Below, one piece after another: positions 1-9,255 of a stretch of DNA of 64,000 bases (positions are counted from its first letter, which is position 1; every line of letters begins with the position of its first letter). The notes beneath the pieces were generated by a model. The model worked only from the letters and a program-made list of their open reading frames with translations, had not been told where the DNA came from and did not search any database. This DNA comes from an uncultured Victivallaceae bacterium (GTDB taxonomy: Bacteria; Verrucomicrobiota; Lentisphaeria; Victivallales; Victivallaceae), in the NCBI GenBank assembly GCA_944389925.1, contig CALXOD010000037.1:62001-126000 (forward strand), given 5' to 3'. The translations under genes and the position numbers were made by a program.

Positions 1-258
1 TAACAGGATTGTAACATTTCTCTGATCTATCCCCAACAATGGCGGCTTATATTTAAAAAAAATCAGAAAAACAGGGTCGTTCCAGGAGAAGGAGTGACGT
101 GAATCAAAATAAAGAACTTCTTTCATGAAAAGCATCCTGTCTGTTTCATTCAGTCCGGAAAAAACATGTAAAAGTAAAAGTTTGCTCAATTGGCAGCCCC
201 CCGATTCAAGGGCTTTTTGAACGATGAAAAAAATACTGTGGGAAAAAAGGAGATAAAA

Positions 259-1035
<777 letters not shown>

Positions 1036-1062
1036 AAATTTGGCAATTGACAGGAGTTGATT

Positions 1063-1743
1063 ATGTGGAACTGGCCGCTTATCAGTTTGGTTGCGTTTAT
1101 CGGATTTCTTATCAGCTGCAGAAGCTGGACCTGGAGGGGAAAAGTAATGGCCGGCATCTGTTTTGTCGGTCTTCTGGTGACGACGGTATTCGGGATTACA
1201 CGAACTCCGGATCATGATTTTATAGTCAAGGAGTGCGGGTACTACGCTTCGCAGGGGGCCCGGATCGGGGTGGAGCTTAAAAAGTCCAATGCTTCCGGGA
1301 AAGTTGCCCTGATTGTTTTCGATCATTTGAAAGATACGGATGAGTTCAAGGCGTTCCAATCGATTTTAAAGCGGTTCGGGGAGTGTGATGAGATTACGGT
1401 TCATACCGTAACGTTGGCGCATCCCCAGGCGGTCTCCGGAGCCGACCGACTGGACATGGCGGAATTCTGCCGCGTCCTTGACGGAATAGCGGCGGACCGG
1501 TCGGTGGTTTCGCTGGTCGGATTGCCTCGCGATCTCCGGCAGGTGCGCAGTTTGAGGCGCGGCAACGGCTGTGAAAAGCCTTTGATCGCGATTTGTGAAG
1601 ATCCGGTGCCGGTACGGATTTTGAAAGAAAATCTGATTGATGGAGCGGTGGTGCAGAAACGGGATGCTTTTTTCAATACCGAGCCGGTCTCGGATTATCT
1701 GACGGCTTTTAATGAACGCTATCTTTATGTGGAGGCGAATTGA
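1063..1743 (+). CDS. Hypothetical membrane protein
   Basis: I do not recognise this 226-residue protein. Two hydrophobic segments sit near the N-terminus (about residues 5-18 and 28-44) separated by a short basic stretch, and the remaining 180 residues form a soluble domain rich in alternating beta/alpha-like segments with no catalytic motif I can name. The start is ATG 1063 with GGAG six bases upstream; a TTG at 1057 overlaps that ribosome site. It begins 27 bases after the pilin-like gene and ends 3 bases before the next gene, so the three probably share a transcript. Confidence 0.6.
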   Translation: MWNWPLISLVAFIGFLISCRSWTWRGKVMAGICFVGLLVTTVFGITRTPDHDFIVKECGYYASQGARIGVELKKSNASGKVALIVFDHLKDTDEFKAFQSILKRFGECDEITVHTVTLAHPQAVSGADRLDMAEFCRVLDGIAADRSVVSLVGLPRDLRQVRSLRRGNGCEKPLIAICEDPVPVRILKENLIDGAVVQKRDAFFNTEPVSDYLTAFNERYLYVEAN

Positions 1744-1746
1744 GTT

Positions 1747-2562
1747 ATGATGGACGGGAAGCGGAGAAGAATGGGGCTGCTGGTGGCTGTCATGGCGTTT
1801 TTGCCGGTGGCTGTGGCCGCCTCTGCACTGACGGAACTTCCGGTGGGAAGTGTCATTGCCTGTGAAGGTGGTTATAAGGACCATATTCAGGGGATGGCTT
1901 GTGACGGGAAGGCGATTTACTGGTCATTTGCCTCTACTCTGGTAAAAACCGATTTACAGGGAAATTTGTTGAAAAGTATTCCGGTCCCCTATCATTGCGG
2001 CGATCCGTGTTGGGTTGAGGGTAAACTCTATGTGCCGTATGGCGGAGGTGCCTGGAATCGGGAAATAGGCAACGGTGAGTCGCGGAATTTCATTCGGGTT
2101 TACAACGCTGATCTCGAATGGGTGAAGGAGTATCGGATTCCGGAAGTTGTCTATGGGGCCGGGTGTGTGGAATTTCACAACGGCAGATTTTTTGTTGGAG
2201 GAGGACTGCCGGACGGGAAGACGGAAAATTACATTTACGAATATGATGAGAATTTTAAATTTCTGAAGCGCCATGTGATTCCGTTCTCTTCTTCGCTGGG
2301 GATCCAGACAATCAAGTATGCCGCGGGGTCATTCTGGCTTGGCTGTTATGGGAAACCCAATTTCTGCATTCGCACGGACGAACAGTTTCGAATTCAGAAA
2401 CGATACGAATATGCGACAACGGTGGGGGTGATTGACCTGGGAGGAACTCCGGAATGCGTGAAGCTGCTGGTCGCATGGCATATAGCGGATCCCGTCCTCA
2501 AGCAGAACAAAGCCAAAGCGATTGTGGTCGCGGTTGAAAACGGAAAATTCCGGAGAAAATAG
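1747..2562 (+). CDS. Hypothetical secreted protein, beta-propeller-like
   Basis: A 271-residue protein with a Sec signal peptide (basic MMDGKRRRMG, hydrophobic core LLVAVMAFLPVAVAA, cleavage after ASA). The mature part has repeated short strands with Trp/Gly/Asp turns (AIYWSFASTLVKTD, FHNGRFFVGGGL, GSFWLGCYGKP) that suggest a beta-propeller such as an SMP-30/NHL-type fold, but I cannot assign a family. It follows the membrane protein gene by 3 bases. Export to the periplasm or the cell surface is likely; the function is unknown. Confidence 0.6.
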   Translation: MMDGKRRRMGLLVAVMAFLPVAVAASALTELPVGSVIACEGGYKDHIQGMACDGKAIYWSFASTLVKTDLQGNLLKSIPVPYHCGDPCWVEGKLYVPYGGGAWNREIGNGESRNFIRVYNADLEWVKEYRIPEVVYGAGCVEFHNGRFFVGGGLPDGKTENYIYEYDENFKFLKRHVIPFSSSLGIQTIKYAAGSFWLGCYGKPNFCIRTDEQFRIQKRYEYATTVGVIDLGGTPECVKLLVAWHIADPVLKQNKAKAIVVAVENGKFRRK

Positions 2563-2744
2563 GGGTCTGCACTTTTCCATCACCATACCCCTGAACACCG
2601 GCCTCCGGATCGATGATTGATTCCGGGCAGACCGGTTTCGGCGGCGTGATTTTTCGATCCGGGTAGAAAACGCGAGCCGTTGTTTTCTGCGTCGTGTCAT
2701 AGGGTTCTTTCCGGGAAAATATGCCGGTGCCGGATGGCGGGTGG

Positions 2745-2773
2745 TTGAAAATCCGGGATTGCCGCGATATATT
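2745..2773 (+). promoter_or_regulatory. Predicted sigma70 promoter of the dtxR-type gene
   Basis: TTGAAA at 2745-2750 and TATATT at 2768-2773 are separated by 17 bases. This gives a 5' leader of about 24 bases before ATG 2804. No copy of the inverted repeat found at the feo promoter is visible here, so autoregulation is not supported. Confidence 0.5.
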
Positions 2774-2803
2774 GCTTTCCGTGAAAAGGTGATGGAGAAG
2801 ATC

Positions 2804-3490
2804 ATGAAAACCAAACTGACGGAAAGCCTCGAAGATTACATGGAGGCCATCGCGGAGCTGACCGCCGTAAAAGGGCATGCCCATTCCAAGGAGATTGCGG
2901 AGCGGCTCCATGTTACCATGCCCTCCGTCACCGGTGCGCTTCGACAGCTGGCAAAGCTCAATTATATCATTTACAACACCCATTTCCCCGTGGAATTGAC
3001 GCCGGAAGGCCGGAAGGTGGCGGAACAGGTGATCTACCGCCACAAAATTCTGAAGAAATTTTTCGCGGAAATTCTGGGGCTTCCGCTGGAACAAGCTTCG
3101 GAAACCGCCTGTAAACTGGAACATATCATTGATGAAGAGGCCGTCGAGCGGTTCGTCATTTTTTCCGAAGCCATCGAAAATCGTACCGATGCCCGAAATC
3201 TTCAGACTTATCTGACCGAAGCCATGGCCAATCTTACGGCGGGAGACTATCCGGGGTTGTGTGTGCTGAGCGCTCTGGCTCCCGGGGAAACTGCGGTTAT
3301 CGAACGCTGGAGTCGCAATCTCCGGCATCCGGAACGGCTTGGCATTGCTCCCGGCGCCACATTTACGCTCGCCTCGATTTCGCTGGACAAGACCCTGCTG
3401 CGTCTTGCCGTCGGCGACTGCACCGTGGAGATCGCGCAGGAGGATGCGGAAAATATCTGGGTTCGCCGCACCGCGGATCTCATGCCGTAA
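2804..3490 (+). CDS. DtxR/IdeR-family metal-dependent transcriptional regulator
   Basis: A 228-residue regulator with the full DtxR layout: winged helix-turn-helix (about 1-65, TESLEDYMEAIAEL...HSKEIAERLHVTMPSVTGALRQL), dimerisation and metal domain (about 66-140) and a C-terminal SH3-like/FeoA-like domain (about 150-226). Metal ligands are visible: YRHKIL and ACKLEHII, where Cys-x2-Glu-His matches the DtxR/IdeR iron site rather than the Glu-type MntR site, which suggests iron as co-repressor (inference). ATG 2804 was chosen because GGAGAAG lies 4 bases upstream; a GTG at 2741 gives a non-homologous extension. It converges with feoB, and the two stop codons are 24 bases apart. It is the natural candidate regulator for the boxes at 6348 and 8843. 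Confidence 0.92.
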   Translation: MKTKLTESLEDYMEAIAELTAVKGHAHSKEIAERLHVTMPSVTGALRQLAKLNYIIYNTHFPVELTPEGRKVAEQVIYRHKILKKFFAEILGLPLEQASETACKLEHIIDEEAVERFVIFSEAIENRTDARNLQTYLTEAMANLTAGDYPGLCVLSALAPGETAVIERWSRNLRHPERLGIAPGATFTLASISLDKTLLRLAVGDCTVEIAQEDAENIWVRRTADLMP

Positions 3491-3514
3491 CTGATCCGCG
3501 GTACCGGCGTGATT

Positions 3515-5815
3515 TCATCCCACCAGACTGGTGCCGATCCGGAGCAGACTGCCTGTCTGGTAGACGATCAGGGTCAGAATATAGGCCAGGAGAAACAATC
3601 CTGCTGCTTCCAGCGCGACCCATTTCCACGAATTCAACTCCCGCTTGATGATCGCCAACGTTGCCAGGCACGGCACCGACAGCAGACAGAACAGCATGAC
3701 ACAGAATCCCTGCAGGGGCGTGTAATGCCGAAGTAACTGCTGGCGCAGCGGGATTGATTCCTGATCCGTTTCTCCCTCGGCGTAGAGGATACCCAGCTGG
3801 GAGACGAAAACCTCTTTGGCCGCCAGCGCGGCGATGGAGGCAGTCGTCAGCTTCCAGTCAAACCCGATCGGACGGAAGAGCGGCTCCAACGCATGTCCGA
3901 TCCGGCCGGAAATGGTATATTCCATCATCTCCGCCATCTTCTGGTTTTCCAGGGCGGTCACTTCATCATGGCTCCGGCGCACGGCGGTTACCAGTGCGGC
4001 GGCGGGGGCGGAGAGTGGTTCGTTCTCCAGCGCCTCGAGCTGTTCTTCCGGCAGGAATTCTCCGGCCTGGATTCCGTTTAATACGGTGGCATCCAGAGCT
4101 TTTTCCCGGGCCAGGAGCTGGAGGCCGCTTTCGTCGATGTGTCCGGCTTCCCGGGTTCGAGCGATCTGCGTGTCATAATCCTGCGAAAGTTCCTTTTTTT
4201 CCGGGAAGGTGTTGGCGATGTACAAAATCACACTTGCCGCCAGGATCAGGGTCCCCGCTTTGTGCAGATACATCCGGCCCCGGTCCCACATGTGCAGCAG
4301 CAGGCTCCGCAGGGTCGGCATCCGGTACGGCGGCAATTCCATCAGATAGACTTCGCCGTCCCCTTTGAACAGAGTGGATTTGAGCAGGCGCGCGGCGATC
4401 AGGGCCACGACAATGCCGATCACATAGATCAAACACATCATAACCGGGTAGTTATCGGGGAAAAACGCCGGGACGATCAGGGCGTAGATCGGCAGTCGTG
4501 CGCTGCAGCTCATCAGCGGCAGCACCATCACTGTGGTACGGCGGTCGCGATCCGATTCGATGGTGCGGGTTGCCATGATCGCCGGAACGGTGCAGCCGAA
4601 GCCCAGCACCAGCGGTACGAATGAGCGTCCCTGCAGGCCGAAACGGCGCATCAGACCGTCCATGACGAAGGCGGCGCGCGACATGTAGCCGGATTCCTCC
4701 AGAATTGCGATGGCAAAGAACAAAAAGAGAATATTCGGCAAAAACACCAGCACCCCGCCGACCCCGGAAATAACGCCGTCAGTCAGCAGAGAGCGTAGAT
4801 AAGGCAGGCGTTCTTCCGGCCAGCCGGATTTGATCACGTCGGCAAGCCAGGCGAATCCGTCCTCAATGTATCCCATGAACGGGTCGGCGCAGATGAAGGT
4901 GAACCAGAACGTCGCCAGCATGATGAGAATGAACAGCGGCAGTCCGAGAAACTGATTGGTCATGACCGCGTCAATCCGGTCAGAGATTTCCCGCCGCCGC
5001 TCCTGAGTCATGGAGATGGTGTTGCGACAGGCCCCCGCCAGCATGGCGTAACGGCGGTCAGCCAGAAAGGTATCGGCCTCAATGGCATGTTTTTCACGCA
5101 GATGGCGGATCTGCTCCTCGACCTCGTCCAGGACCGGGGCGAATTCCGGCAGGCGTGTGACGGCGGCATCGTGTTCCAGCAGTTTGATGGCGAAGAACCG
5201 GGCGGGAATATGACGGAAATGTTCAATGTTCAACGCGTCGATTTTTTCGGCCACCGCACGGATTGCGTCGTCAATATCCGCACCGTAGGAGAGCATCGGC
5301 ATACCGTGGTCGTCGAGTTCGGTGAGCGCCTTTTCCAGCCGGCGCAGCAGCGGGCGGACGCCGTCTGAGCGGCAGCCGACGGTCTGGACGATCGGGGCGC
5401 CGAAGTAGGTTTCCAGCTTGGGGATGTCGTATTTCAAGCCCTTTTTCCGGGCATCGTCGCTCATGTTGAAATCCAGCAGCATCGGGATATGCAGTTCGGC
5501 CAGCTGCGTGGTCAGATAAAGGCTGCGTCGCGGGATGGTGGAGTCCACTACATTCAGGATCAAGTCAATGCCGGGTCGGGTCAGTTCCCGGAAGGCCACC
5601 TCTTCTTCGGGAGAGCTGGATGAAAGCGAATAGATGCCGGGCAGGTCGATGAGTTCGATTTCCATATCGTTCAGGGTGAAATACCCTGTTTTGCTTTCGA
5701 CCGTCACCCCGGGATAGTTGCCGACATGCTGGCGCGCTCCGGTCAGCGCGTTGAAAATACTGGTTTTTCCGCAATTGGGATTGCCGGCGAGCGCGATTCT
5801 GAAGTGTTTTTTCAT
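3515..5815 (-). CDS. feoB: Ferrous iron transport protein B
   Basis: The 766-residue inner-membrane Fe(II) transporter. The N-terminal G-protein domain shows G1 GNPNCGKTS (residues 12-20), G3 DLPG and the G-domain helical insert, followed by the FeoB_N/Gate/FeoB_C membrane core with the paired Gate segments (SGVGGVLVFLPNILFLF and the later half) and a long helical soluble loop before the last helices. Length is normal for the family. Its ATG is one base after the feoA stop codon, so the two are translationally coupled. No feoC is visible. Regulation is probably through the box upstream of feoA. Confidence 0.97.
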   Translation of the reverse strand: MKKHFRIALAGNPNCGKTSIFNALTGARQHVGNYPGVTVESKTGYFTLNDMEIELIDLPGIYSLSSSSPEEEVAFRELTRPGIDLILNVVDSTIPRRSLYLTTQLAELHIPMLLDFNMSDDARKKGLKYDIPKLETYFGAPIVQTVGCRSDGVRPLLRRLEKALTELDDHGMPMLSYGADIDDAIRAVAEKIDALNIEHFRHIPARFFAIKLLEHDAAVTRLPEFAPVLDEVEEQIRHLREKHAIEADTFLADRRYAMLAGACRNTISMTQERRREISDRIDAVMTNQFLGLPLFILIMLATFWFTFICADPFMGYIEDGFAWLADVIKSGWPEERLPYLRSLLTDGVISGVGGVLVFLPNILFLFFAIAILEESGYMSRAAFVMDGLMRRFGLQGRSFVPLVLGFGCTVPAIMATRTIESDRDRRTTVMVLPLMSCSARLPIYALIVPAFFPDNYPVMMCLIYVIGIVVALIAARLLKSTLFKGDGEVYLMELPPYRMPTLRSLLLHMWDRGRMYLHKAGTLILAASVILYIANTFPEKKELSQDYDTQIARTREAGHIDESGLQLLAREKALDATVLNGIQAGEFLPEEQLEALENEPLSAPAAALVTAVRRSHDEVTALENQKMAEMMEYTISGRIGHALEPLFRPIGFDWKLTTASIAALAAKEVFVSQLGILYAEGETDQESIPLRQQLLRHYTPLQGFCVMLFCLLSVPCLATLAIIKRELNSWKWVALEAAGLFLLAYILTLIVYQTGSLLRIGTSLVG

Positions 5816-5816
5816 A

Positions 5817-6131
5817 TCAGTTGCCTTCCGGTTTCATGATGATCTTGGCTGCGTCGTCTCGGTGCAATGCCATGCTGGTTTCCAGAACCCGGACCCGCAG
5901 CAGGCTGCCGAAAGGCGCATGGGCTTCCATTTGCAGTCTGGCTCCGGCGACCAGGCCGACGTCCGCGAATTTTTTGCGACCGCGCATGCCCGGCATGATT
6001 TTTACGATGACACCTGTTGCGCCGACAGGCAGGTCCGCCAGGGTCAGTTCCTTTTCGGCGGCGGCCCGTTGCGCCGAAGGTTTCGAGGCGGAGCAGCCGC
6101 ATGAACATGAAGTTTTTCCGGCATCCGACAT
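5817..6131 (-). CDS. feoA: Ferrous iron transport protein A, with an N-terminal Cys cluster
   Basis: A 104-residue protein whose C-terminal 75 residues are the SH3-like FeoA domain (LTLADLPVGATGVIVKI ... RVLETSMALHRDDAAKIIM), thought to regulate or stabilise FeoB on the cytoplasmic face. The first 30 residues are unusual: a Cys-Ser-Cys-Gly-Cys stretch (Cys 9, 11 and 13) precedes a charged linker, which could bind metal or an Fe-S species (inference). AGGAGG lies at a good distance before ATG 6131. The predicted mRNA has a leader of about 180 bases from the promoter near 6320. Confidence 0.93.
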   Translation of the reverse strand: MSDAGKTSCSCGCSASKPSAQRAAAEKELTLADLPVGATGVIVKIMPGMRGRKKFADVGLVAGARLQMEAHAPFGSLLRVRVLETSMALHRDDAAKIIMKPEGN

Positions 6132-6318
6132 ATTTCATTCCTCCTGCTTTTCCGGGAGACGGTCGGGGACCGCAGTTCGAAAAAGCTAATTTTAGAGATT
6201 CAAGATCTTCCAGTTTTTCGGCGGCGGAGAGGAATGGCACTATCGTCATTCCGAAACGTCGCTCTTTTTCAGCAAAGAAACAACCGGACCGATCGATATG
6301 ATTTAATATGGGAAACAT

Positions 6319-6361
6319 ACTATAATGGCTTTTGTAAAATTATCAAGTTAGCTTTGCCTAA
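6319..6361 (-). promoter_or_regulatory. feoAB promoter with DtxR-like operator
   Basis: Reading the minus strand: inverted repeat TTAGGCAAAGCTAA (6361-6348), one base, then TTGATA (-35, 6346-6341), a 16-base spacer and TATAGT (-10, 6324-6319). The repeat has the form TTAGS-N4-GCTAA with one mismatch, and resembles the DtxR/IdeR consensus core. Its position against the -35 box fits repression. The same arrangement is seen at 8815-8856. Confidence 0.65.
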
Positions 6362-6375
6362 TATTTTAAAAAAAA

Positions 6376-7509
6376 TCAACGCATAGTTTCCAGTTTGTTG
6401 CTGCCGGTTGCGGGAGCGGCTGCTGCCGGTTTCCGGTTCAGTTCTTCCGCCACGATCCGGCAGATCCGGGCCGGACCGGTTTCCCGGACGGCCAGAAAGG
6501 ATTTGCCGCTCCGACGGCAGATGCCTTTGATGACGTTCAAGGCGTTATGGCTGTTGACGCGGGTGATGAAAACCACCACATCCGCGGCTTCGGCGGCGGC
6601 ACGCAGTTGCTGTACGCCGCCACTTTCGCAGTGACCGGGGTGAAAGAAAACCTGTTCCGCTCCCAGGGAGGCAAAAGCGGATCGGTATTGTCGCTCCAGG
6701 CGGTCCAGGCCGCCGACCAGTGCGACCTTTACATTGTCCAGCGTGCAGTTTCCCGCCTCTTCCCGGTGGCGGCAGGCCTCGCGTTGAAAGGGACATGCGG
6801 GATCTTTTTCCACCAGAGTGGTAGAGGTAACCGGGGAGGGGAGCCCCGATTCCGGCACAGGGGATCGCCGCCCGAGACGCTCCAGCTCGTAACGCAGCAT
6901 CCGCAGTTCCCGGCGACGCGTTTCCGCTTCGGTGAGTGCTTGCTGTAATTGTCGATTTTCCTGTTCCAGTGTCGTTATCCGCTGGTTTTGCTCGGCAAGC
7001 GTGGTGCGTTGCTCCCGCAGCATTTGTTCCTGTGCGGCGCACTGTTCCCGGAGGCGCGATGCACAGAAAAACGCGCCGGTTGCCGGATGGAATGCTTCCA
7101 GCAAGAGCCGATGGGCATGATAGGTCGCCAGGGAACGAAGATTCAGGCGTCCGTCTCCCGCCAGAGCCCAGAGGGTACCGGCGGGGGATTCATTCATCAG
7201 AGTTGTGGTTATGGCAAGTGGTGCCGTGGCGTTGTCATCGTCTGGCAGTCCCCGGATTCTGGCAGTTTCGCGGCGGAATTCCCGGGAAAAACGGCGCAGG
7301 AGGTTTGCGGCGATCGGGCTGTCCGGATCGTGAAATTCGTGATGCAGCCGATACAGGGCAAAAGCTGGGTCGAAGCGCGGGTTTTCCTGTTGGAGGCCGA
7401 ACTTCCGGAAGAGTTTTTTCAGCAGCCGCTCGTCCCAGCTCAAAGTCAGCAGCAAACACACCATCAGGCAGTCGAATTCCGGCGTGGCGTCCAGTTCCGG
7501 CTTGGTCAT
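6376..7509 (-). CDS. DUF2325 domain protein with central coiled coil
   Basis: A 377-residue protein of unknown function. Residues about 1-150 are helical, about 160-210 form a strong coiled coil (repeated Gln/Glu/Arg/Leu heptads), a short segment has cysteines (CPFQREACRHREEAGNC), and about 260-355 is a DUF2325 domain starting VALVGGLDRLERQYRSAF and containing HPGHCESG and VVVFITRVNSHNALNVIKG. DUF2325 proteins are often found beside iron transport genes. It is the third gene of the operon led by the DUF3793 gene; 100 bases separate it from the flavodoxin gene and hold an inverted repeat (7548-7593) without a T-run. The start ATG 7509 has AAAGGGA upstream. Confidence 0.82.
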   Translation of the reverse strand: MTKPELDATPEFDCLMVCLLLTLSWDERLLKKLFRKFGLQQENPRFDPAFALYRLHHEFHDPDSPIAANLLRRFSREFRRETARIRGLPDDDNATAPLAITTTLMNESPAGTLWALAGDGRLNLRSLATYHAHRLLLEAFHPATGAFFCASRLREQCAAQEQMLREQRTTLAEQNQRITTLEQENRQLQQALTEAETRRRELRMLRYELERLGRRSPVPESGLPSPVTSTTLVEKDPACPFQREACRHREEAGNCTLDNVKVALVGGLDRLERQYRSAFASLGAEQVFFHPGHCESGGVQQLRAAAEAADVVVFITRVNSHNALNVIKGICRRSGKSFLAVRETGPARICRIVAEELNRKPAAAAPATGSNKLETMR

Positions 7510-7609
7510 GTTTTTTCCCTTTCATTTTTCTTTTTCGCCGCAATGAAGGGATTTTCCCATTCTGCGGCAGGCCGGAGATGGGAAGAAATCCCGAGGCGAT
7601 CCAATGTTG

Positions 7610-8110
7610 TTATGGCTGGTTCATTTCCTGCTTCAGTTGGGTGACCCAGGCGGCGATGCGGTCGGGGGTGCGTTCCGGCTCGTTGTCATGGTCGAGCGCG
7701 AGTCCGCAGAAAAAGCCGTCTTCTTCCGCGGTGGAAGCGATATGGCGATACCCTTCGGCGGAGGTGCGCCCGATCAAGATGGCACCACGCGAAAGCGCGG
7801 TTTGGGCCAGTTCGCCCATGGCGTCGCAGAAGGAATCGCCGAATCCTTCCTGATCGCCCAGCCCGAAAACCGCCACTTTTCTGCCGGTAAGATTGGTGTT
7901 TGCCAGTCGGGAGATGGCGGCAGTCCAGTCGCCCTGCAATTCTCCCACGCCCCAGGTCGAACTGCCGAGAATCAGCAGCGCTGCATCCAAATCGGCAGGG
8001 GTGGCGTCAGCGATGTTGACGGGTTTGGTGCCGAATGCGTCGGCGATTTGCCGGGCGGCGCTTTCGGTGTTGCCGGTGGTACTGCCGTAAAGAACTTTCA
8101 CTTCATCCAT
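7610..8110 (-). CDS. Flavodoxin
   Basis: A 166-residue short/long-chain flavodoxin, an FMN electron carrier that replaces ferredoxin when iron is scarce. The phosphate loop is YGSTTGNTESAA near the N-terminus, followed by LLILGSSTWGVGELQGDW (the 50s loop with Trp) and VAVFGLGDQEGFGDSFCDAM. I used ATG 8110 (MDEVKVLYGSTTGN); the longer frame to 8386 runs inside the upstream gene. It overlaps the end of the DUF3793 gene by 8 bases, so the two are coupled. Confidence 0.93.
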   Translation of the reverse strand: MDEVKVLYGSTTGNTESAARQIADAFGTKPVNIADATPADLDAALLILGSSTWGVGELQGDWTAAISRLANTNLTGRKVAVFGLGDQEGFGDSFCDAMGELAQTALSRGAILIGRTSAEGYRHIASTAEEDGFFCGLALDHDNEPERTPDRIAAWVTQLKQEMNQP

Positions 8111-8735
8111 GGATATATCTCCTGTGGTTGGGGTTGAACCGGTTGATCCGGTTGAAAAAATCCTGCAGATCCGTGCAGGTGTCCAGCGTCCGGTCGGCGA
8201 ACCGTTCGATCTGTCGGTACAGTTGCATGCGTGAAAGAGATTCTTCGGGGTTGCCGAAGACCAGCCAACCGCCCCGGTGTACGGGTGTCCGAGGGAGTTT
8301 GTCCATAAAGCCGACGACGTCTTTGGCAGGATAACCGATAAAAACGCCGACCTCATGAGGCAGGAATTCGCGGGAAAATCGTTCACGCAGCATGGTCAGC
8401 AGGGTTTCTGTAGTTGCGTTTTCGGGGTAGCCGCAACGGGTGAGGATGGCTCGTTTTTCGGGCAGAGCCAGTTCCTGGCGCAGTCGTTCCGGATGGTAGA
8501 AGAGAGCGAGTGAGCTTTGCGGTTCTGCCCGCAGTTCGAGATAGTCGAGTCGAAGCGTGTGGAAAATGTCCCGGCGATACAGGCAGAACTGAAAGCCTTC
8601 GGCGTTGCGCATCCGGTAACAATGGCGGACGCGGAGCAGTTCCGCGGGTTTGAGGCCGCTGCGAACCGCTGCGGTTTTAACCAGCAGGAAGCGGAGCAGT
8701 TCCTTGCGATGGTCTTCACAAATGGGAGGAAGCAT
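8103..8735 (-). CDS. DUF3793 family protein
   Basis: A 210-residue cytoplasmic protein matching DUF3793 by its layout: an N-terminal TAAVRSGLKPAELLRV segment, a middle region with Tyr/Arg-rich strands, and HEVGVFIGYPAKDVVGFM followed by GGWLVFGNPEESLSRM. The biochemical role is unknown; members are commonly encoded next to flavodoxin genes. AGGAG sits upstream of ATG 8735. This is the first gene of the transcript that starts at the DtxR-type box promoter at 8815-8856, which implies expression when iron is low (inference). Confidence 0.8.
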   Translation of the reverse strand: MLPPICEDHRKELLRFLLVKTAAVRSGLKPAELLRVRHCYRMRNAEGFQFCLYRRDIFHTLRLDYLELRAEPQSSLALFYHPERLRQELALPEKRAILTRCGYPENATTETLLTMLRERFSREFLPHEVGVFIGYPAKDVVGFMDKLPRTPVHRGGWLVFGNPEESLSRMQLYRQIERFADRTLDTCTDLQDFFNRINRFNPNHRRYIHG

Positions 8736-8814
8736 TATTAGTTTCTCCTAATTGCGGATATGTTTTATTTAGTATTTTTCTGTTTCTAACGGATATTGGA
8801 TTGAGTTTTGAAGA

Positions 8815-8856
8815 AATATAGAGGCAGTCTGGAAAAAGTCAATTAGCCTAAGCTAA
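8815..8856 (-). promoter_or_regulatory. Promoter of the DUF3793-flavodoxin-DUF2325 operon with DtxR-like operator
   Basis: Reading the minus strand: a perfect inverted repeat TTAGCTTAGGCTAA (8856-8843) abuts TTGACT (-35, 8842-8837), then 16 bases, then TATATT (-10, 8820-8815). The predicted start is near 8808, about 73 bases before ATG 8735. The arms TTAGC/GCTAA are identical to those at the feoAB promoter except for one base there. Confidence 0.7.
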
Positions 8857-9255
8857 CTTTTTTGAAAAATTTCTTCTTCGAGTCGGGAGCAGCGGCATTG
8901 TGCCGGGTGACAGGGGAAGCCGGGTTGGATAGAAAAAACGGCAGGAGAGGCGAGAAACGAAGCGTGGGAAGTGATGGTAAAAAAACTCCGATCCGGCAGC
9001 GTCGGACAGCGTGAGCGATTGATTGTCACTTGCGTTGAATGTGGCGATCTGTCACTGCTTCTGCTGCTGTCGGAAGCTGATGGAATTTTTAGGAATTTCA
9101 GGAACAGCAGGAGAAAAAGAGGCTTGCCGAGCTGGAAATATGGCTTGACATCCGTTTTTTTCTTGCGCGTCTTTCCGGGTGCTTTACCGGTACCGACGGG
9201 ATGAATTTTCTACTGTCAAAGTTTGCGGAGATGGGAAGCAAGTGGGAGGAGAGAC
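8857..9255 (+). other. Gene-poor stretch, possible gene remnant
   Basis: No convincing gene lies between the operator at 8843 and the terminator at 9256. A stop-to-stop frame at 9093-9323 on the plus strand encodes a charged segment (QQEKKRLAELEIWLDIRFF...) that looks protein-like but has no start codon near its beginning and runs into the terminator and the next gene. It may be a decayed gene; I cannot identify it. Confidence 0.3.

Noticed and set aside
101-220. Tiny frames (9 and 31 codons) after AGGAGAAGGAG upstream of the pilin-like gene, as a leader peptide
   Set aside because: A ribosome site is present but there is no attenuator structure or conservation evidence to support translation control.
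190-258. TTG start for the pilin-like gene
   Set aside because: It would place 23 polar residues before a prepilin signal; ATG 259 has a good ribosome site.
6178-6192. A third DtxR-like box in the feoA leader
   Set aside because: Only one arm (TTAGCTTT on the minus strand) matches; the second arm is absent.
7548-7593. Inverted repeat between flavodoxin and DUF2325 genes as a terminator
   Set aside because: The stem is fair but no T-run follows on the minus strand; it may be a processing or pausing structure at most.
8971-9204. A 77-codon plus-strand frame in the gap before the zinc-ribbon gene
   Set aside because: No ribosome site, no hydrophobic or conserved pattern, and it overlaps another equally weak frame.
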